Positions 1 to 8,272 are shown, counted from the stretch's first letter. The stretch: 64,000 bases of DNA from PNON01 sp964387025 (GCA_964387025.1 CAYLUZ010000005.1:248001-312000), one strand, 5' to 3'. Numbers and translations: made by a program. The notes: generated by a model not told the origin, from the letters alone.

Positions 1-2
1 GC

Positions 3-320
3 TATACCTTTGATTTGATCTGGCCTTTGGTGTACCTGGCTTTCCTCACCACTGCCATTAGCTGGTTGTATCACCGGTTGGATCTGGATGGTGAATTGTG
101 GAAGCGGGTAAACCTGGTCCCTATTTTCGGGGTGCTGTTCGATTACCTTGAGAATATTTCCACCTCGATTGTTATGGCACGGTTTCCAATGCCGATACCG
201 ATCATTTCTTCTCTCGCGCCAGTTTTTACTTTTGTAAAATGGATCCTGATGGGCTGCAGCTTATTACTGCTTATGTATGGGTCGGTAAGGGTGATATGGA
301 AGTTGATTAAGGCAAAGTGA
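3..320 (+). CDS. C-terminal part of an unrecognised multi-pass membrane protein
   Basis: The reading frame is open to the left edge of the window, so this is the 3' end of a longer gene; the TTG at 15 is probably internal. The visible residues contain two or three hydrophobic stretches (one at the start, one around SSLAPVFTFVKWILMG, one near the C-terminus) and end in a basic tail (WKLIKAK), typical of an inner-membrane protein with a cytoplasmic C-terminus. No catalytic motif is visible and I do not recognise a family. The next gene starts about 180 bases downstream, and the gap shows no clear terminator. Confidence 0.6.
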   Translation, partial: YTFDLIWPLVYLAFLTTAISWLYHRLDLDGELWKRVNLVPIFGVLFDYLENISTSIVMARFPMPIPIISSLAPVFTFVKWILMGCSLLLLMYGSVRVIWKLIKAK

Positions 321-500
321 TTTTCACCAGTGATAAATTGTAGTAGTTCATCTCCCGAATTAATCCTGAAAACAAAAACTATTACTCCTCGATCTTAAAC
401 CTGCACGCGTCTGCACGTCGGGAATCGACTTCCAGCTACATTCCACAACCATTCGCATCGGATCCCACCCGGTTATAAACTTACTATGGATGGAGTCAAA

Positions 501-1058
501 ATGGGAAAATTAAATGCATATTTATTCACCACCTTGAACGGGTATTTTGAATCCCCGAAGGGAAACATCAGTTGGCACATGCATGCCGAAGAGGAAAATG
601 AATATGCCACCGAAAATGCACAGTCCGGCAATACCCTGCTGTTTGGACGCATCACCTACCAGATGATGGCCGGCTTCTGGCCGACGACGGAAGCGCTCAA
701 GAATTCCCCGGCACTCGCCGAAGGGATGAACAAGTCCGAAAAGATCGTCTTCTCGCGGACATTGCAAAAGGCGGATTGGAACAACACCCGGTTAATCAAG
801 GAAAATATATTTGAAGAGATCCGCAAGTTGAAACAGGTCTCTTCCATTAATATGACCATCCTGGGCAGCGGCAGTATCGTCACCCAGTTCGCCGAACATG
901 GTCTACTCGACTCGCTGCAGATCATGATCGATCCGGTAGTACTGGGCAGCGGTACACCCATCTTCCAGGGGTTGAAAGGCAGGTTGAACCTGAAGCTGAC
1001 CGCTTCAAGGGTGTTCAAGAACGGGATCGTTATATTTGATTACGAGCCTTTGTATTGA
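501..1058 (+). CDS. Dihydrofolate-reductase-like (RibD C-terminal domain) family protein
   Basis: A 185-residue protein with the layout of the DHFR-like/RibD-C family: an N-terminal beta strand with LNGYFES, a central TLLFGRITYQMM segment where NADPH-binding proteins of this family have a GR.TY motif, and a C-terminal ILGSGSIVTQFAEHGLLD segment followed by PVVLGSGTPIF. These are the usual landmarks of predicted NADPH-dependent reductases; the substrate is unknown. The ATG at 501 is chosen because GGATGGAG lies just upstream at good spacing; an in-frame ATG at 486 would add five residues. It appears to be a single-gene unit followed by a repeat-rich gap. Confidence 0.85.
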   Translation: MGKLNAYLFTTLNGYFESPKGNISWHMHAEEENEYATENAQSGNTLLFGRITYQMMAGFWPTTEALKNSPALAEGMNKSEKIVFSRTLQKADWNNTRLIKENIFEEIRKLKQVSSINMTILGSGSIVTQFAEHGLLDSLQIMIDPVVLGSGTPIFQGLKGRLNLKLTASRVFKNGIVIFDYEPLY

Positions 1059-1083
1059 TTACCGGTCCGGCTTTCGGTTACTT

Positions 1084-1316
1084 GTAGGACGGGTTGAGCT
1101 GGTCCCCGAGCCGTTTGCTCTGTGTCATGCTGACGACCGCCGCCCCTCTGGCATTCTGACGACCGCAGGGAGGAAGAATCTTGCTTTTTAATTCCTCCTC
1201 GTTTCCCTCATCGAGTTCACACATCTTCAGTCCTGGCTCGCCTGAGTCTATTATATGAAGTCGATAGCGTAGCGAAGTGGAGCATCCCGTGGGAGGGATT
1301 TATCGAAACCCGACGA
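1084..1316. repeat. Dispersed GTTGGGTT-type repeat, interrupted copy
   Basis: Positions 1084-1112 match the left end, and 1262-1316 the right end, of the element that is complete at 15702-15789 (left part GGGTTGAGC...CCCGAGCC; right part ATAGCG.AGCGAAG.GGAGCATCCC.TGGGA followed by CGAAACCCGAC). About 150 bases separate the two halves. Within that insert, CTGACGACCGC occurs twice (1130-1140 and 1156-1166), the second followed by AGGGAGGAAGAATCT. This looks like one short repeat inserted into another. No coding potential is evident. Confidence 0.6.
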
Positions 1317-1324
1317 AGAGAACC

Positions 1325-2095
1325 TTATTTATTCTCCGGAACGTCGATCTCAAACCCGCAGGCTTTCAACTGGTCCAACAATTCCGCCGGGTCGCTCAAC
1401 CATTGCCCCCACTTGCGCGAGATGTGCTCCGTCCAGGAGTACTCCTTATAAGAGAAGGTTTCATCCTTCCCCTCGACCTCGATGTCGATCTTGGCTTTTT
1501 GCTTGATGTAATACCCCTGTGACAGGTAACCTTCGTCCATCGACTGCATGGCGCGGGTCACCATTTCTTCGGTCATTTCGGGGTAGCGATCTTCGAAGAG
1601 CGTGTATTCCCCCGGATAGCGCGGTCGGGGCGGATTATCCTCCGCCGGGTAGCCCATCGTCAGCTCCACCAGCGGAAAGACCCGCTGCGGCAGGTGATAG
1701 GCTTTCTGTATTTTGGTGGCATTGTAGGGAGTCATCCCCAAAAAGCAGCTGCCCATCCCCAGGCTTTCAGCAGCGTTCACCATGTTCGCAGCCGCATACG
1801 CCGCATCCTGGATCCCCAGGAATAGCAGGTCCAAATTGCTGGAGACCGTCTTCCAACCTCGGCGGGCCATGATTAGCTCCAGCTTGTGCATATCCACGCA
1901 GATGGTGAAAAGCAGGGGCGCACCAAACGGGTTGCGTTTTTTGCGGTTGAGCAAAAAGCTGTACATCTGTGCCGCGAAAGGCGCCTGCTGACCGGCCTGC
2001 ACCACAGCTTCGATCACATCCTCGCCGGGCTGCTGTTTGGTGTACTTACGCACGGACTTGCGGTTCAACATGCTGGTAATGATCGGGTTTTCCAT
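1325..2095 (-). CDS. Nitroreductase family protein
   Basis: A 256-residue FMN-dependent nitroreductase-type oxidoreductase. The N-terminus has the family FMN-phosphate-binding pattern (MLNRKSVRKYTKQQP), then AAQQAP-like residues (VQAGQQAPFAAQMY) and the central AAANMVNAAESLGMGSCFLG segment, with MGYP near residue 170. The length and C-terminal extension (after DRYPEMTEEM) are somewhat longer than minimal nitroreductases. Family members transfer two electrons from NAD(P)H to nitro, quinone or flavin substrates; the actual substrate cannot be read here. An AAGGAG ribosome-binding site precedes the ATG. It is divergently oriented from the kinase gene at 2227. Confidence 0.88.
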   Translation of the reverse strand: MENPIITSMLNRKSVRKYTKQQPGEDVIEAVVQAGQQAPFAAQMYSFLLNRKKRNPFGAPLLFTICVDMHKLELIMARRGWKTVSSNLDLLFLGIQDAAYAAANMVNAAESLGMGSCFLGMTPYNATKIQKAYHLPQRVFPLVELTMGYPAEDNPPRPRYPGEYTLFEDRYPEMTEEMVTRAMQSMDEGYLSQGYYIKQKAKIDIEVEGKDETFSYKEYSWTEHISRKWGQWLSDPAELLDQLKACGFEIDVPENK

Positions 2096-2226
2096 TTCTG
2101 CTCCTTGAATGGTGATCTGTTTAGTATATCCCAGAGTGCAGGTTGAGTTGAAATGTTTTCGTGATACTCAGCTTTATATATAATTGGGTAAGAAAGTATT
2201 AATATCAATCTGGTAAGGATAACCCT

Positions 2227-2820
2227 ATGGTAAACCCGGGAAAGATCATCATTCTGAATGGAACTTCCAGTTCCGGCAAGACCTGCATTGTCAGGGTATT
2301 GCAGAACATCCTGGTGGAACCATACCTGGAAGCCGGGATCGACAAGTTCATCTGGATGCTGCCGCCGCGTTACCTGGAGCGCCCCCTGTGGGATGATGTG
2401 CTCGGGTTGGCGGACCACGCCGGGGCAGCCGGGCATACGCTGGTGGCAGGTATGCACCAGGCCATCGAAGCGTTATCGCACATGGGGAACAATGTGATCG
2501 CCGATCACGTCCTGGTCGAACCGGCCTGGCTGAGCGATATCGCCAGCCGCCTTTATGAGCTTCCGGCATATTTTATCGGCGTGCGCTGTCCGTTGGAAGT
2601 GTTGGAGAACCGCGAAAAGCAGCGCAAGAACCGGACACTCGGGCAGGCCAGGCTCCAGTACCACCTGGTGCATATCCCTGGAATCTATGACCTCGAAGTC
2701 GATACATCCCGGTTCACCCCTGAAGAGTGCGCAGCGCAGATCAAAACCCTCATCGACTTGGGTCAACCTCCCACCGCTTTCCGTCAGATCAAAGACCAGT
2801 TGGAAAATTCTACGCGGTAA
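2227..2820 (+). CDS. Chloramphenicol phosphotransferase-like P-loop kinase
   Basis: A 197-residue protein with a Walker A motif GTSSSGKT at residues 12-19, followed by a GIDKFIWMLPPRY segment in which Asp39 sits where the catalytic Asp of chloramphenicol 3-O-phosphotransferase lies. DHVLVEPAWL and FIGVRCPLEVLENRE in the second half also match the CPT family (shikimate-kinase-like fold). The C-terminal HxxHIPGIYDLEVDTS segment is typical of the family. Real substrates of environmental homologues are mostly unknown, so resistance should not be assumed. The next gene starts 18 bases downstream with its own ribosome-binding site, so the two may be co-transcribed. Confidence 0.85.
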   Translation: MVNPGKIIILNGTSSSGKTCIVRVLQNILVEPYLEAGIDKFIWMLPPRYLERPLWDDVLGLADHAGAAGHTLVAGMHQAIEALSHMGNNVIADHVLVEPAWLSDIASRLYELPAYFIGVRCPLEVLENREKQRKNRTLGQARLQYHLVHIPGIYDLEVDTSRFTPEECAAQIKTLIDLGQPPTAFRQIKDQLENSTR

Positions 2821-2838
2821 TATTCCACAAGGAGAAAA

Positions 2839-3411
2839 ATGATCACAACTCCAATGCGAAAATCAATTTGGAAAAAGGTCATCCTCTCGTTCGTGATCAT
2901 CCTTTTATCCACTGCCATTGGCGGATGGATAGGTAATGTGGTCACTCCGGATGCAAAGACAGCCGCCGGCAGGACGAATTGGGCTACGTTGGGGATTCCG
3001 CCCTCAGATGCTGTAGCCATTCTCGGGGAATATCCCTGTAGCGGTCAATATGAAGTTGTGGTTGGATCTACATCGGGGACGAACTATATATACTGTCAAA
3101 GCGGTTGGCAGCAATGGGATAATCTGCCCGACTCTGCAGTGAAACCGGCTAAATGCCAGGGTGACCCGCCCTCAGCTTACAGCCCCGGTTTTGACAAACT
3201 GCCATCTCCCGTTAAAGACTGCGTCATGCAGTTTTCAAATGAATGGAATATCTCCGAGAAGGTATACGCAGTACTGGAGGACGGCAGCGTCTGGTATTGG
3301 AGTTTCAACTACGGTATGAGCACCGTACTGGGTTATCTGTTTGGGGGACTTTTGATCGGTCTTGTCGCCGGGATCGCGATATCGATCCTTGTCTGGCCCA
3401 AGCTTAATTAA
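2839..3411 (+). CDS. Unrecognised protein with N- and C-terminal membrane segments
   Basis: A 190-residue protein with a hydrophobic helix at residues 11-30 (VILSFVIILLSTAIGGWIG), an extracytoplasmic domain of about 130 residues and a second helix at the C-terminus (TVLGYLFGGLLIGLVAGIAISIL). The middle domain contains four or five Cys residues (EYPCSGQY, YIYCQSG, PAKCQGD, VKDCVMQF), which suggests disulfides outside the membrane. I recognise no family. A clear AAGGAG site precedes the ATG. It lies directly after the CPT-like kinase gene. Confidence 0.75.
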   Translation: MITTPMRKSIWKKVILSFVIILLSTAIGGWIGNVVTPDAKTAAGRTNWATLGIPPSDAVAILGEYPCSGQYEVVVGSTSGTNYIYCQSGWQQWDNLPDSAVKPAKCQGDPPSAYSPGFDKLPSPVKDCVMQFSNEWNISEKVYAVLEDGSVWYWSFNYGMSTVLGYLFGGLLIGLVAGIAISILVWPKLN

Positions 3412-3597
3412 CTGGAATACCAGTATTGAGAAAATGAACCCTGCTGCCAATTATGGTGCAGTGTATAAGAAATACCGGGGAAAAAACTGGTTTTAATGCT
3501 CGGTCCGTTGATAATTGGTATTGTGATAATGCATTGAATTGATATAGATGATCGCAATGATCACATGTATCAGTTTGCAGGATATAGGAGTTATGAA

Positions 3598-3792
3598 ATG
3601 AAGATTGTGCTAACCATCTTTAGTGTATTGTTGATCCTGGCAGGCGGCGTCTGGTTCTTACAGGGTATCAATGCGATTGGCGGAAGCATGATGACCGGTC
3701 AGAGCCAGTGGGCGGTATATGGTTCCATCTCCTTCGTGATAGGTGTCATCCTGCTATTGTATGTAAACCGTAAAAGGATCTTTCGCGGCTGA
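3598..3792 (+). CDS. Small two-helix membrane protein
   Basis: A 64-residue protein beginning MKIVLTIFSVLLILAGGVW, with two transmembrane helices (about residues 3-22 and 37-56) and a basic cytoplasmic tail (NRKRIFRG). The ATG at 3598 is chosen because AGGAG lies seven bases upstream; an earlier ATG at 3565 has no ribosome-binding site. The GG.W.LQG.N motif in the first helix resembles small predicted membrane proteins common in Chloroflexota, but no function is known. Confidence 0.75.
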   Translation: MKIVLTIFSVLLILAGGVWFLQGINAIGGSMMTGQSQWAVYGSISFVIGVILLLYVNRKRIFRG

Positions 3793-3955
3793 TTTGGAAT
3801 AGTACGATTCCTCTCATAAAAATCACTTCTGCTAATTGTATGGTGGAATGAGTTGAGTCTTCTTCCAGTGCAGGAAAGGTTTGGCCTCTGGCTGAACAAA
3901 ATGGCAATGATCTTTCCTCATCCATAGGTGCAATCCTATTTATTTGATAAATACC

Positions 3956-3984
3956 AAACCGTCTTCCGATGGAAGGCGGTTTTT
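3956..3984 (+). terminator. Rho-independent terminator
   Basis: AACCGTCTTCC, a GAT loop and GGAAGGCGGTT followed by a T-run form a stable hairpin with one G-T wobble. It could end transcription of the small membrane-protein gene at 3598. The rest of the 3793-4208 gap shows no supported gene. Confidence 0.7.
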
Positions 3985-4208
3985 GATTGCCTGGAAGATA
4001 TTTTCTTAGAAATACAAAAAAGAACAGAAAAATATAGGAATTTTAGATAATTAATTAGGGACATAGATAGCCCTTTTCCTTTAGGATGGTAATGTAGCTG
4101 AAATTCGAACTCAGTTCTTTTATTTATGGAACTTGATAGATCACCAGACCTTTCCCACAGGTGGATCAAATGAATATAAGTTCCAATCAATCAATTTAGG
4201 AGGAAGAG

Positions 4209-4619
4209 ATGAAGAATAAATTATTCGCCCTTTTTATTATGATCATAATGCTTGTCATCATTGTTGGTTGTTCTCCCAATACCATCGCAGTGGTCAATAC
4301 GCCTGTTCCGGCTGCCCAGGCAGGAACTCCCGATGCCACAGGCAAGATCAATGTGCCCGGCTTTAGTATAGAAGTCAATGCACCAGGACAGAATCCATTG
4401 GTTAATACCGCCGACTCGGAGAATCATGTTGCTGGTGCCCTCATTGGCGTCTGGCACGGGATCATCTCCCCGGTTACCCTGGTCATGTCATTCATCAATC
4501 CTAATGTGCAGATGTACGAAGTGTATAACGACGGAAGCCAGTATAACCTGGGTTTCCTCATCGGGGTGGCTATTGTGTTTCTCATTCTCGGCATCACCGC
4601 TGGTCGAAGGCACCACTAA
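4209..4619 (+). CDS. Small lipoprotein with C-terminal transmembrane helix
   Basis: A 136-residue protein with a lipoprotein signal (MKNKLFALFIMIIMLVIIVGC; lipobox VGC with Cys at residue 21), a short Pro/Ala-rich linker and a region with DSENHVAGALIGVWHGIISPVTLVMSFINPNVQMYEVYN. A C-terminal helix (LGFLIGVAIVFLILGITAG) ends in RRHH. The ..WHG..SP..L..S...P....Y...N..G..Y.LG segment is a recurrent pattern in small uncharacterised bacterial lipoproteins. Ribosome-binding site AGGAGGAAG. Function unknown. Confidence 0.75.
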   Translation: MKNKLFALFIMIIMLVIIVGCSPNTIAVVNTPVPAAQAGTPDATGKINVPGFSIEVNAPGQNPLVNTADSENHVAGALIGVWHGIISPVTLVMSFINPNVQMYEVYNDGSQYNLGFLIGVAIVFLILGITAGRRHH

Positions 4620-4654
4620 CAACTATTTTAATGACATCAACTGGAGGAATTACA

Positions 4655-5047
4655 ATGAAAGGTTTCGTAAAAAATATTGAAGCTATAGCGGTTAAGAATG
4701 AAGATTTTCGACAGGTGCTTTATACAGCCAAAAATTGCCAACTCGTCATCATGGCGTTAAAGCCAAACGAAGAGATCGGGATGGAAGTCCACACGCTGGA
4801 TCAGTTCTTTCGTGTTGAGGAAGGGACCGGAGAGGCAATTCTCGATGGAGTTCACACCAAGATCAGTGCAGGTTTCGCCGTGCTCGTCCCTGCAGGGGCG
4901 AATCACAATATCATCAATACCGGTAGTGCATCCCTGAAGCTCTATACCATATATGCACCACCGAATCATCGGGACGGCGTTGTCCACCATACCCGTGCTG
5001 AAGCAGAGAAAGACAACGAACACTTCGACGGCAAAACAACGGAGTAG
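4655..5047 (+). CDS. Cupin-domain protein
   Basis: A 130-residue single-domain cupin. The first metal-binding cupin motif is visible as GMEVH..DQFFRVEEGTGEAILDG, and the second as VPAGANHNIINTGSASLKLYTIYAPP. The C-terminal HxDGVVHHTRAEAEKDNEHFDGKT matches mannose-6-phosphate-isomerase-like small cupins that are often annotated only as cupin. The ATG at 4655 follows GGAGG; an earlier ATG at 4631 lacks a site. The substrate is not predictable. Confidence 0.85.
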   Translation: MKGFVKNIEAIAVKNEDFRQVLYTAKNCQLVIMALKPNEEIGMEVHTLDQFFRVEEGTGEAILDGVHTKISAGFAVLVPAGANHNIINTGSASLKLYTIYAPPNHRDGVVHHTRAEAEKDNEHFDGKTTE

Positions 5048-5090
5048 GTACTGTTTCCATATTGTTTAACCAGAAAGAAAGGATCATAAA

Positions 5091-5645
5091 ATGCATAAAT
5101 CTGGGCTGAAGAGATTCCATTTGGTATCGGTTATTTCAGTGCTTGTCTTCTCTATTCTCACCGGTTGTAATGCGAATGTACCGACAAATGTCTGCCACGC
5201 CACTGATGACCCGGTAAATCCATATCAAGAAATCAGTATCACCAGTGTTAATATTCAAGAGCATCTCGGCCATTCCAATGATATATTTCCTGTTCCAGTA
5301 GGTGGTTGCCCGACAGTCCCGCCGGTTATCGTCGATGGCAAAATCGCTATCTGCCATGCCACTTCCAGTGAGACAAATCCATATAATGAGATCTCAATCA
5401 GTGTGAATGGATTAAATGGTCATGCCAAACATGAAAGTGATCTCATTCCAGTGCCTGAAGGCGGCTGCCCTGCAACTCTGGTGGATACCAACGCAGGCAA
5501 GATAACGATCTGTCATGCCACCTCCAGTGAGAAAAACCCGTATAACGAGATCACGATCAGTGTGGATGGATTAAGTGGTCATGACAAACATGATGGAGAT
5601 ATCATCCCCGCACCTGAAAGCGGTTGCCCGGCAACCAGGCAATAG
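5091..5645 (+). CDS. Lipoprotein built of three CHAT repeats
   Basis: A 184-residue exported protein. The signal ends in the lipobox LTGC (Cys about residue 26). The mature part is three tandem repeats of about 48 residues, each opening with CHAT, then NPY.EI.IS, then an H..H.xD segment and closing with (I/L).P.P..GCP. The paired Cys of each repeat (CHAT and GCP) and the conserved His residues suggest a disulfide-closed, possibly metal-binding, extracytoplasmic unit. Repeats 2 and 3 are more alike than repeat 1. Such CHAT repeats occur in secreted proteins of several phyla, but I know no assigned function. Confidence 0.8.
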   Translation: MHKSGLKRFHLVSVISVLVFSILTGCNANVPTNVCHATDDPVNPYQEISITSVNIQEHLGHSNDIFPVPVGGCPTVPPVIVDGKIAICHATSSETNPYNEISISVNGLNGHAKHESDLIPVPEGGCPATLVDTNAGKITICHATSSEKNPYNEITISVDGLSGHDKHDGDIIPAPESGCPATRQ

Positions 5646-5791
5646 CTTTCTTCTTCAATGGATGATGGTATCCGAAGATATTTGACCTCATACAAATGAA
5701 TCTGATTTCCCGATTCAATGATCGGATTCGATTGATGTTACGCAACGAATTTTATTGATAAATTCATACTAACAATAAGGAGACGAATTTT

Positions 5792-6442
5792 ATGTTCCCA
5801 ATAGGTGATGATGACAGCTCCCGTAGAACTGTTCCACTGGTTACTTACGCCTTGATCGCGCTGAATGTCCTATTCTTTATTGTTGAACTGACTGGCGGTG
5901 ATGCGTTTATCATGAAATGGGCTTTCGTGCCCAAACGTTTCATGGCTAATCCGGCAGGTGATTTTTTAACGTTATTCACCTCGATGTTCATGCATGCCGG
6001 TTGGCTCCACCTGGGAGGCAACATGCTCTACTTGTGGATCTTCGGTGACAACGTGGAAGATCGTTTTGGCCACCTCAAATTTATAATCTTTTACGTAATT
6101 TGCGGTTTGGCAGCCACCTTTGCCCAGTTGGCATTCAGTGTTGGATCAGATATCCCGAATTTGGGGGCATCCGGCGCAATTGCTGGAGTCCTCGGCGCAT
6201 ATATTTTGCTTTTCCCGCAGGGAAAAGTCAGAGTATTACAGGGTCAAAGGGTGATCCAGGTGTCAGCGCTAATCGTCATCGGGCTATGGATCGTTCTACA
6301 GCTATTCAGCGGAATCGGCTCCATTGCCGGAGCAGGACAGACCGGTGGCGTCGCTTACATGGCGCACATTGGCGGATTTGTAGCCGGGTTTGTGTTGACC
6401 TTTTTGCTGCGTGGGAGCAAGCAACCGCAGTTGAGAGGTTGA
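5792..6442 (+). CDS. Rhomboid family intramembrane serine protease
   Basis: A 216-residue polytopic protein with the rhomboid core. The L1-loop signature HAGWLHLGGNMLYLWIFGDNVED is present, Ser127 lies in GASGAIAGV and His192 in AHIGGFVAGF, giving the catalytic Ser/His dyad inside the membrane. The N-terminus is the short Chloroflexota-type MFPIGDDDSS..TVPLVTYALIALN. Six transmembrane helices are expected. Family members cleave single-pass membrane proteins; the substrate is unknown. Ribosome-binding site AAGGAG. A terminator follows. Confidence 0.93.
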   Translation: MFPIGDDDSSRRTVPLVTYALIALNVLFFIVELTGGDAFIMKWAFVPKRFMANPAGDFLTLFTSMFMHAGWLHLGGNMLYLWIFGDNVEDRFGHLKFIIFYVICGLAATFAQLAFSVGSDIPNLGASGAIAGVLGAYILLFPQGKVRVLQGQRVIQVSALIVIGLWIVLQLFSGIGSIAGAGQTGGVAYMAHIGGFVAGFVLTFLLRGSKQPQLRG

Positions 6443-6530
6443 AGCTGCACATCGTCACCCTGACAAGCTACCTCAAATGTTGTAAAAATCCTTTTCCAGT
6501 GTTTCCAGCCTGAAAAACAGGAAACCCGAT

Positions 6531-6563
6531 AAGCATTCTTCCGAAATGAAGGATGCTTTTTTA
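6531..6563 (+). terminator. Rho-independent terminator after the rhomboid gene
   Basis: AAGCATTCTTC and GAAGGATGCTT pair (one wobble) around a CGAAAT loop and are followed by a T-run. The remainder of 6443-6753 holds no supported gene; a TTGACA at about 6574 could be a promoter element, but no convincing -10 box is placed. Confidence 0.75.
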
Positions 6564-6753
6564 TATATGGATTGACAATTCGTCCATAGCCAGAGAATCT
6601 GGATCAATAAATACCTGTAATTGACAGGGTTGGATCCACAGGTAGTTAATTACAAAATAGGTTATACAGCCCTATCGTCCAGCAATTTGACCCTTTAGAA
6701 TCATAAAAGGTAAGCATATTATTTGATTATTAACTCATAAAAATGGAGGAAAT

Positions 6754-7230
6754 ATGATTCAAAAAATTACACCTTTCTTTTGGTTTGATGATAATGCCGA
6801 GGAAGCAGTCAATTTCTATACATCAGTTTTTAAGAATTCCAAAATATCAAACATGGCCCGATACGGAGATCATCCACATGGAGAAAAGGGCAAGATCATG
6901 ACGATGGAATTTCAACTTGAAGGTCAAAACTTCACTGCACTGAATGGTGGACCTTTGTATAAGTTTTCTCAGGCAATTTCCTTCCTGGTGAGCTGTGAGA
7001 CGCAGGCAGAAGTAGATCATCTGTGGGATAAGCTCTCGGCTGGTGGAGAAGTACAGCAGTGCGGCTGGCTCATAGATAAGTTCGGGGTGACCTGGCAAAT
7101 TGTCCCGACCCTCCTGGGCAAGCTGATGTCAGGCAAAGACCCGGTGAAAGCCAATAGAGTCATGCAGGCCATGCTTAAAATGGTCAAGTTGGATATGGCC
7201 AAGCTGCAAGCAGCTTATGACCATGAATAA
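6754..7230 (+). CDS. VOC family (PhnB-like) protein
   Basis: A 158-residue vicinal-oxygen-chelate-fold protein of the PhnB/3-demethylubiquinone-methyltransferase-like group. The N-terminus ITPFFWFDDNAEEAVNFYTSVFKNSKI is the family hallmark, followed by MTMEFQLEGQNFTALNGGP and SFLVSCETQAEVDHLWDKLSAGG, and ending with CGWLIDKFGVTWQIVP. Enzymatic activity is unproven for most members. Ribosome-binding site GGAGG. The DUF1761 gene follows 37 bases downstream in the same direction. Confidence 0.9.
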   Translation: MIQKITPFFWFDDNAEEAVNFYTSVFKNSKISNMARYGDHPHGEKGKIMTMEFQLEGQNFTALNGGPLYKFSQAISFLVSCETQAEVDHLWDKLSAGGEVQQCGWLIDKFGVTWQIVPTLLGKLMSGKDPVKANRVMQAMLKMVKLDMAKLQAAYDHE

Positions 7231-7267
7231 TTAGATCTTGTCGTTATTGATCTATAAGGAGGAAAGT

Positions 7268-7696
7268 ATGGATCTAAGTTCAATTAATTGGTTGGCAGTA
7301 CTTGTGTGTGTGGTCGTGAGTATGATCAGCGGATCTTTTTGGTACAACCCGAAGACATTTTTCCCGATCTGGTGGAAAGGCATAGGCAAGACCGGTGAGG
7401 ACACACCGGGCGGGAAAGGCTCCATGGCTGTGATGTGGGGATTAACTGTCCTCGGCTCATTGGTCCAGGCGATATTCATGTCCCTCGCAGTGACCGCCAT
7501 GGGGAAATTATCAGGTAGCACGACACTGGTATCCGGTCTGACAACCGGGTTTCTGATCTGGCTCGGCTTTATTGCACCAACCTACCTGGTCAATAAGCTA
7601 TTTGCCGGGCATGGGTTCAAGGTGTGGGCAATCGAAGTCGGCAATCATCTGGTGAACTTTCTACTTTTCGGGGCGATCCTGGGTGCGTGGCGCTAA
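7268..7696 (+). CDS. DUF1761-like membrane protein
   Basis: A 142-residue protein with four hydrophobic segments. The pattern INWLAVLVCVVVSMISGSFWYNPKTFFPIWWKGIG at the N-terminus, with W-Y and a later WLGFIAPTYLVNKLFAG..FKVWAIEVGNHLVNFLLFGAILGAW, is that of DUF1761 proteins. The ATG at 7268 follows AAGGAGG; the upstream ATG at 7238 has no site. Probably co-transcribed with the VOC gene. Function unknown. Confidence 0.85.
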   Translation: MDLSSINWLAVLVCVVVSMISGSFWYNPKTFFPIWWKGIGKTGEDTPGGKGSMAVMWGLTVLGSLVQAIFMSLAVTAMGKLSGSTTLVSGLTTGFLIWLGFIAPTYLVNKLFAGHGFKVWAIEVGNHLVNFLLFGAILGAWR

Positions 7697-7857
7697 TTAG
7701 TTCAAAATCAATATAACCATCAGTATTTTTTGCATTAATTGCAGTGAAACTCCCTGTTATTATGTATAAACAGGGTCTGTAGAACCAAGAATTACCATTT
7801 AACCCTTTTGTGTGGTATAGTGATATTATCTTATAAGCAGAATAGCGATTACTATTT

Positions 7858-7887
7858 GCCGCCATCCTTATTTATAACGATGGCGGC
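7858..7887 (+). promoter_or_regulatory. Perfect 9-bp hairpin in the leader of the RRM gene
   Basis: GCCGCCATC at 7858-7866 pairs exactly with GATGGCGGC at 7879-7887 around an AT-rich 12-base loop. It lies 45 bases before the ATG of the RNA-binding protein and is not followed by a T-run, so a leader-RNA structure fits better than a terminator. An autoregulatory or temperature-sensing role is only inference. Confidence 0.5.
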
Positions 7888-7932
7888 GTGTGTTTTAACC
7901 CCATGTCTGCGCTAACGAAAGTAGAGGAAAAG

Positions 7933-8256
7933 ATGGAAGTAAAATTATATGTTGGTAACTTGAATTATGACACAACCGGGGAACAGCTGCAGACGATGTT
8001 TGCTGAAGCAGGTACCGTAGTAACCGTCGACGTAATCAAAGACCGTGATACCGGAAACCCGAAGGGTTTCATGTTTATCACAATGGCCAGCCAGGCAGAT
8101 GCTGCAAAAGCAATCACCATGTTCAACGGCAAAGAGGTCGGTGGTCGTCCATTGACAGTCAACACGGCCAAACCCCGTGAAGAACGTTCTGGAGGCGGAC
8201 GATCTTCCTATGGAAATAATAATCGCGGACGCAGTGGTGGAAATAACCGCTACTAA
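7933..8256 (+). CDS. RRM-domain RNA-binding protein
   Basis: A 107-residue protein with one RNA-recognition motif and a Gly/Arg/Asn-rich tail. RNP2 is LYVGNL near the N-terminus and RNP1 is KGFMFITM in the middle; the tail (RSGGGRSSYGNNNRGRSGGNNRY) resembles the glycine-rich tails of cyanobacterial cold-inducible Rbp proteins. It should bind single-stranded RNA in the cytoplasm. The ATG at 7933 is preceded by AGAGGA; an in-frame ATG at 7888 would add 15 residues and overlaps the leader hairpin region. Its own terminator follows, so it is a one-gene unit. Confidence 0.92.
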   Translation: MEVKLYVGNLNYDTTGEQLQTMFAEAGTVVTVDVIKDRDTGNPKGFMFITMASQADAAKAITMFNGKEVGGRPLTVNTAKPREERSGGGRSSYGNNNRGRSGGNNRY

Positions 8257-8272
8257 ACATTGATGAATTTTA

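Noticed and set aside
473..1018. Minus-strand ORFs opposite the DHFR-like gene
   Set aside because: They are out-of-frame shadows of a gene with a clear family signature and ribosome-binding site.
2227..2820. Calling the CPT-like gene an antibiotic resistance gene
   Set aside because: The fold and key residues match the family, but environmental homologues are rarely shown to act on chloramphenicol.
3936..4190. 84-codon minus-strand ORF in the gap before the lipoprotein gene
   Set aside because: It overlaps a terminator hairpin, has no ribosome-binding site and shows no known motif.
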